Shown: piece by piece, positions 63,708 to 64,000 of the stretch
How the letters are laid out: every line of letters begins with the position of its first letter
Position numbering within the stretch: the first letter of the stretch is position 1
Assembly (NCBI RefSeq): GCF_018729455.1
Contig: NZ_JAHHZF010000008.1
Location: forward strand, 260,886-324,885
Direction of reading: 5' to 3'
Source of the DNA: Prosthecodimorpha staleyi
Lineage (GTDB): Bacteria > Pseudomonadota > Alphaproteobacteria > Rhizobiales > Ancalomicrobiaceae
Length of the DNA stretch: 64,000 nt
Translations under genes and position numbers: made by a program
Notes under the pieces: model-generated
The model's input: the letters and a program-made list of their open reading frames with translations, nothing else
Database searches by the model: none
Told to the model about the DNA's origin: nothing

Positions 63708-64000
63708 ATGAGCGACATCGCAGTTCAAGAGAAGCCCGCGGGCCTCGATCCGGCGACGAATCCGGAGCGCGTGCCGGCCGCGGACCTGGAGGCGTGGCGC
63801 GCCGCGACAGAGCGGCTCAACACCCACGCCAAGGCCGCCGGACTGTCCCGGTCCGAGATCGCGCGCCGGTCGGAAGTGCCGATGGGGACCCTCTCGCCCT
63901 GGCTGGACGGCAAGTATGGCGGGTCTGTCGCGAACGTCACCGCCAAGGTCATCCGATATCTGGATGCGATCGAGGAGCGCCAGCGCACGGCGGTCGCGAT
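63708..64000 (+). CDS. MuB-type transposition ATPase, N-terminal part (cut by window edge)
   Basis: Ninety-seven residues visible. AAGGAG precedes ATG 63708. The N-terminal helix-turn-helix (LSRSEIARRSEVPMGTLSPW, LDGKYGGSVANVTAKVIRYL) matches MuB-like proteins, whose AAA+ ATPase domain would follow beyond the window. Binds target DNA and stimulates MuA. Position after MuA supports the call. Confidence 0.82.
   Translation, partial: MSDIAVQEKPAGLDPATNPERVPAADLEAWRAATERLNTHAKAAGLSRSEIARRSEVPMGTLSPWLDGKYGGSVANVTAKVIRYLDAIEERQRTAVA

Overview
The window is a 64 kb piece of a GC-rich (roughly 68-72 %) alphaproteobacterial chromosome, most likely from the Hyphomicrobiales (Rhizobiales). The grounds are the complete Tad/Cpa pilus locus of rhizobial type, the two-protein XdhC arrangement, the dapD/dapE neighbourhood, the Lrp-alr-dadA cluster and the codon bias. 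The species cannot be fixed from the sequence. No rRNA, tRNA or CRISPR array was seen.

Layout. 1-3745: a uracil-catabolism (URC-type) cluster with DUF1688/URC4 (cut by the left edge), a GTP-cyclohydrolase-II-like URC1, and, divergently, uracil phosphoribosyltransferase and a ribokinase-family kinase. 3865-5950: a membrane-anchored retropepsin-like protease, a PhnD-like binding protein and a rhodanese. 5990-18672: a whole Tad/Cpa pilus system. Two TadE-like pseudopilins, a lone CpaC-N-like protein and a TPR lipoprotein lie on the minus strand. Flp pilin, a second pilin-like protein, cpaA-B-C-D-E-F, tadB and tadC lie on the plus strand. Two hairpins separate tadB from tadC. 18867-22664: M17 aminopeptidase, MarR regulator and a secreted helical protein of unknown role. 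22816-26371: def, a vapBC-type toxin-antitoxin pair (toxin frame broken), fmt, GNAT and truA, all on the minus strand. 26475-30784: rmuC, a hydroxyacid dehydrogenase, a small secreted protein, 5-formyl-THF cyclo-ligase and a formate/nitrite-type channel. 30953-33691: XdhC-N, XdhC-C and a MoeA/MobA-like fusion, i.e. maturation genes for a molybdo-hydroxylase whose subunits are not in the window. 33735-34140: a cluster of palindromic repeats. 34179-39216: NlpC/P60 protease, then dapD, two membrane proteins, dapE and a third membrane protein. 39440-41200: a TPR-caspase protein. 41402-44521: dadA and alr divergent from an Lrp regulator. 44616-51009: a GntR/FCD regulator divergent from an ABC importer operon that ends with an allantoinase-like deacetylase and a hydantoin/Asp-Glu racemase. 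51384-57320: a 1978-residue SF1 helicase with a C-terminal restriction-endonuclease-like domain, a defence candidate. 57321-57972: repeat and IS-like debris. 57973-58657: two small secreted proteins of lower GC. 58740-64000: the left early region of a Mu-like transposable prophage (S24 repressor, Ner, ParB-like protein, MuA-type transposase, start of the MuB-type ATPase), continuing past the right edge.

How the genes work together. The left cluster and the ABC/deacetylase/racemase operon both point to scavenging nitrogen from pyrimidine and ureide-type compounds. The pilus block is a self-contained assembly machine. The def-fmt-truA group is translation housekeeping invaded by a toxin-antitoxin pair. 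The right 13 kb (large helicase-nuclease, repeats, IS debris, low-GC secreted genes, Mu-like prophage) is the accessory part of the window.
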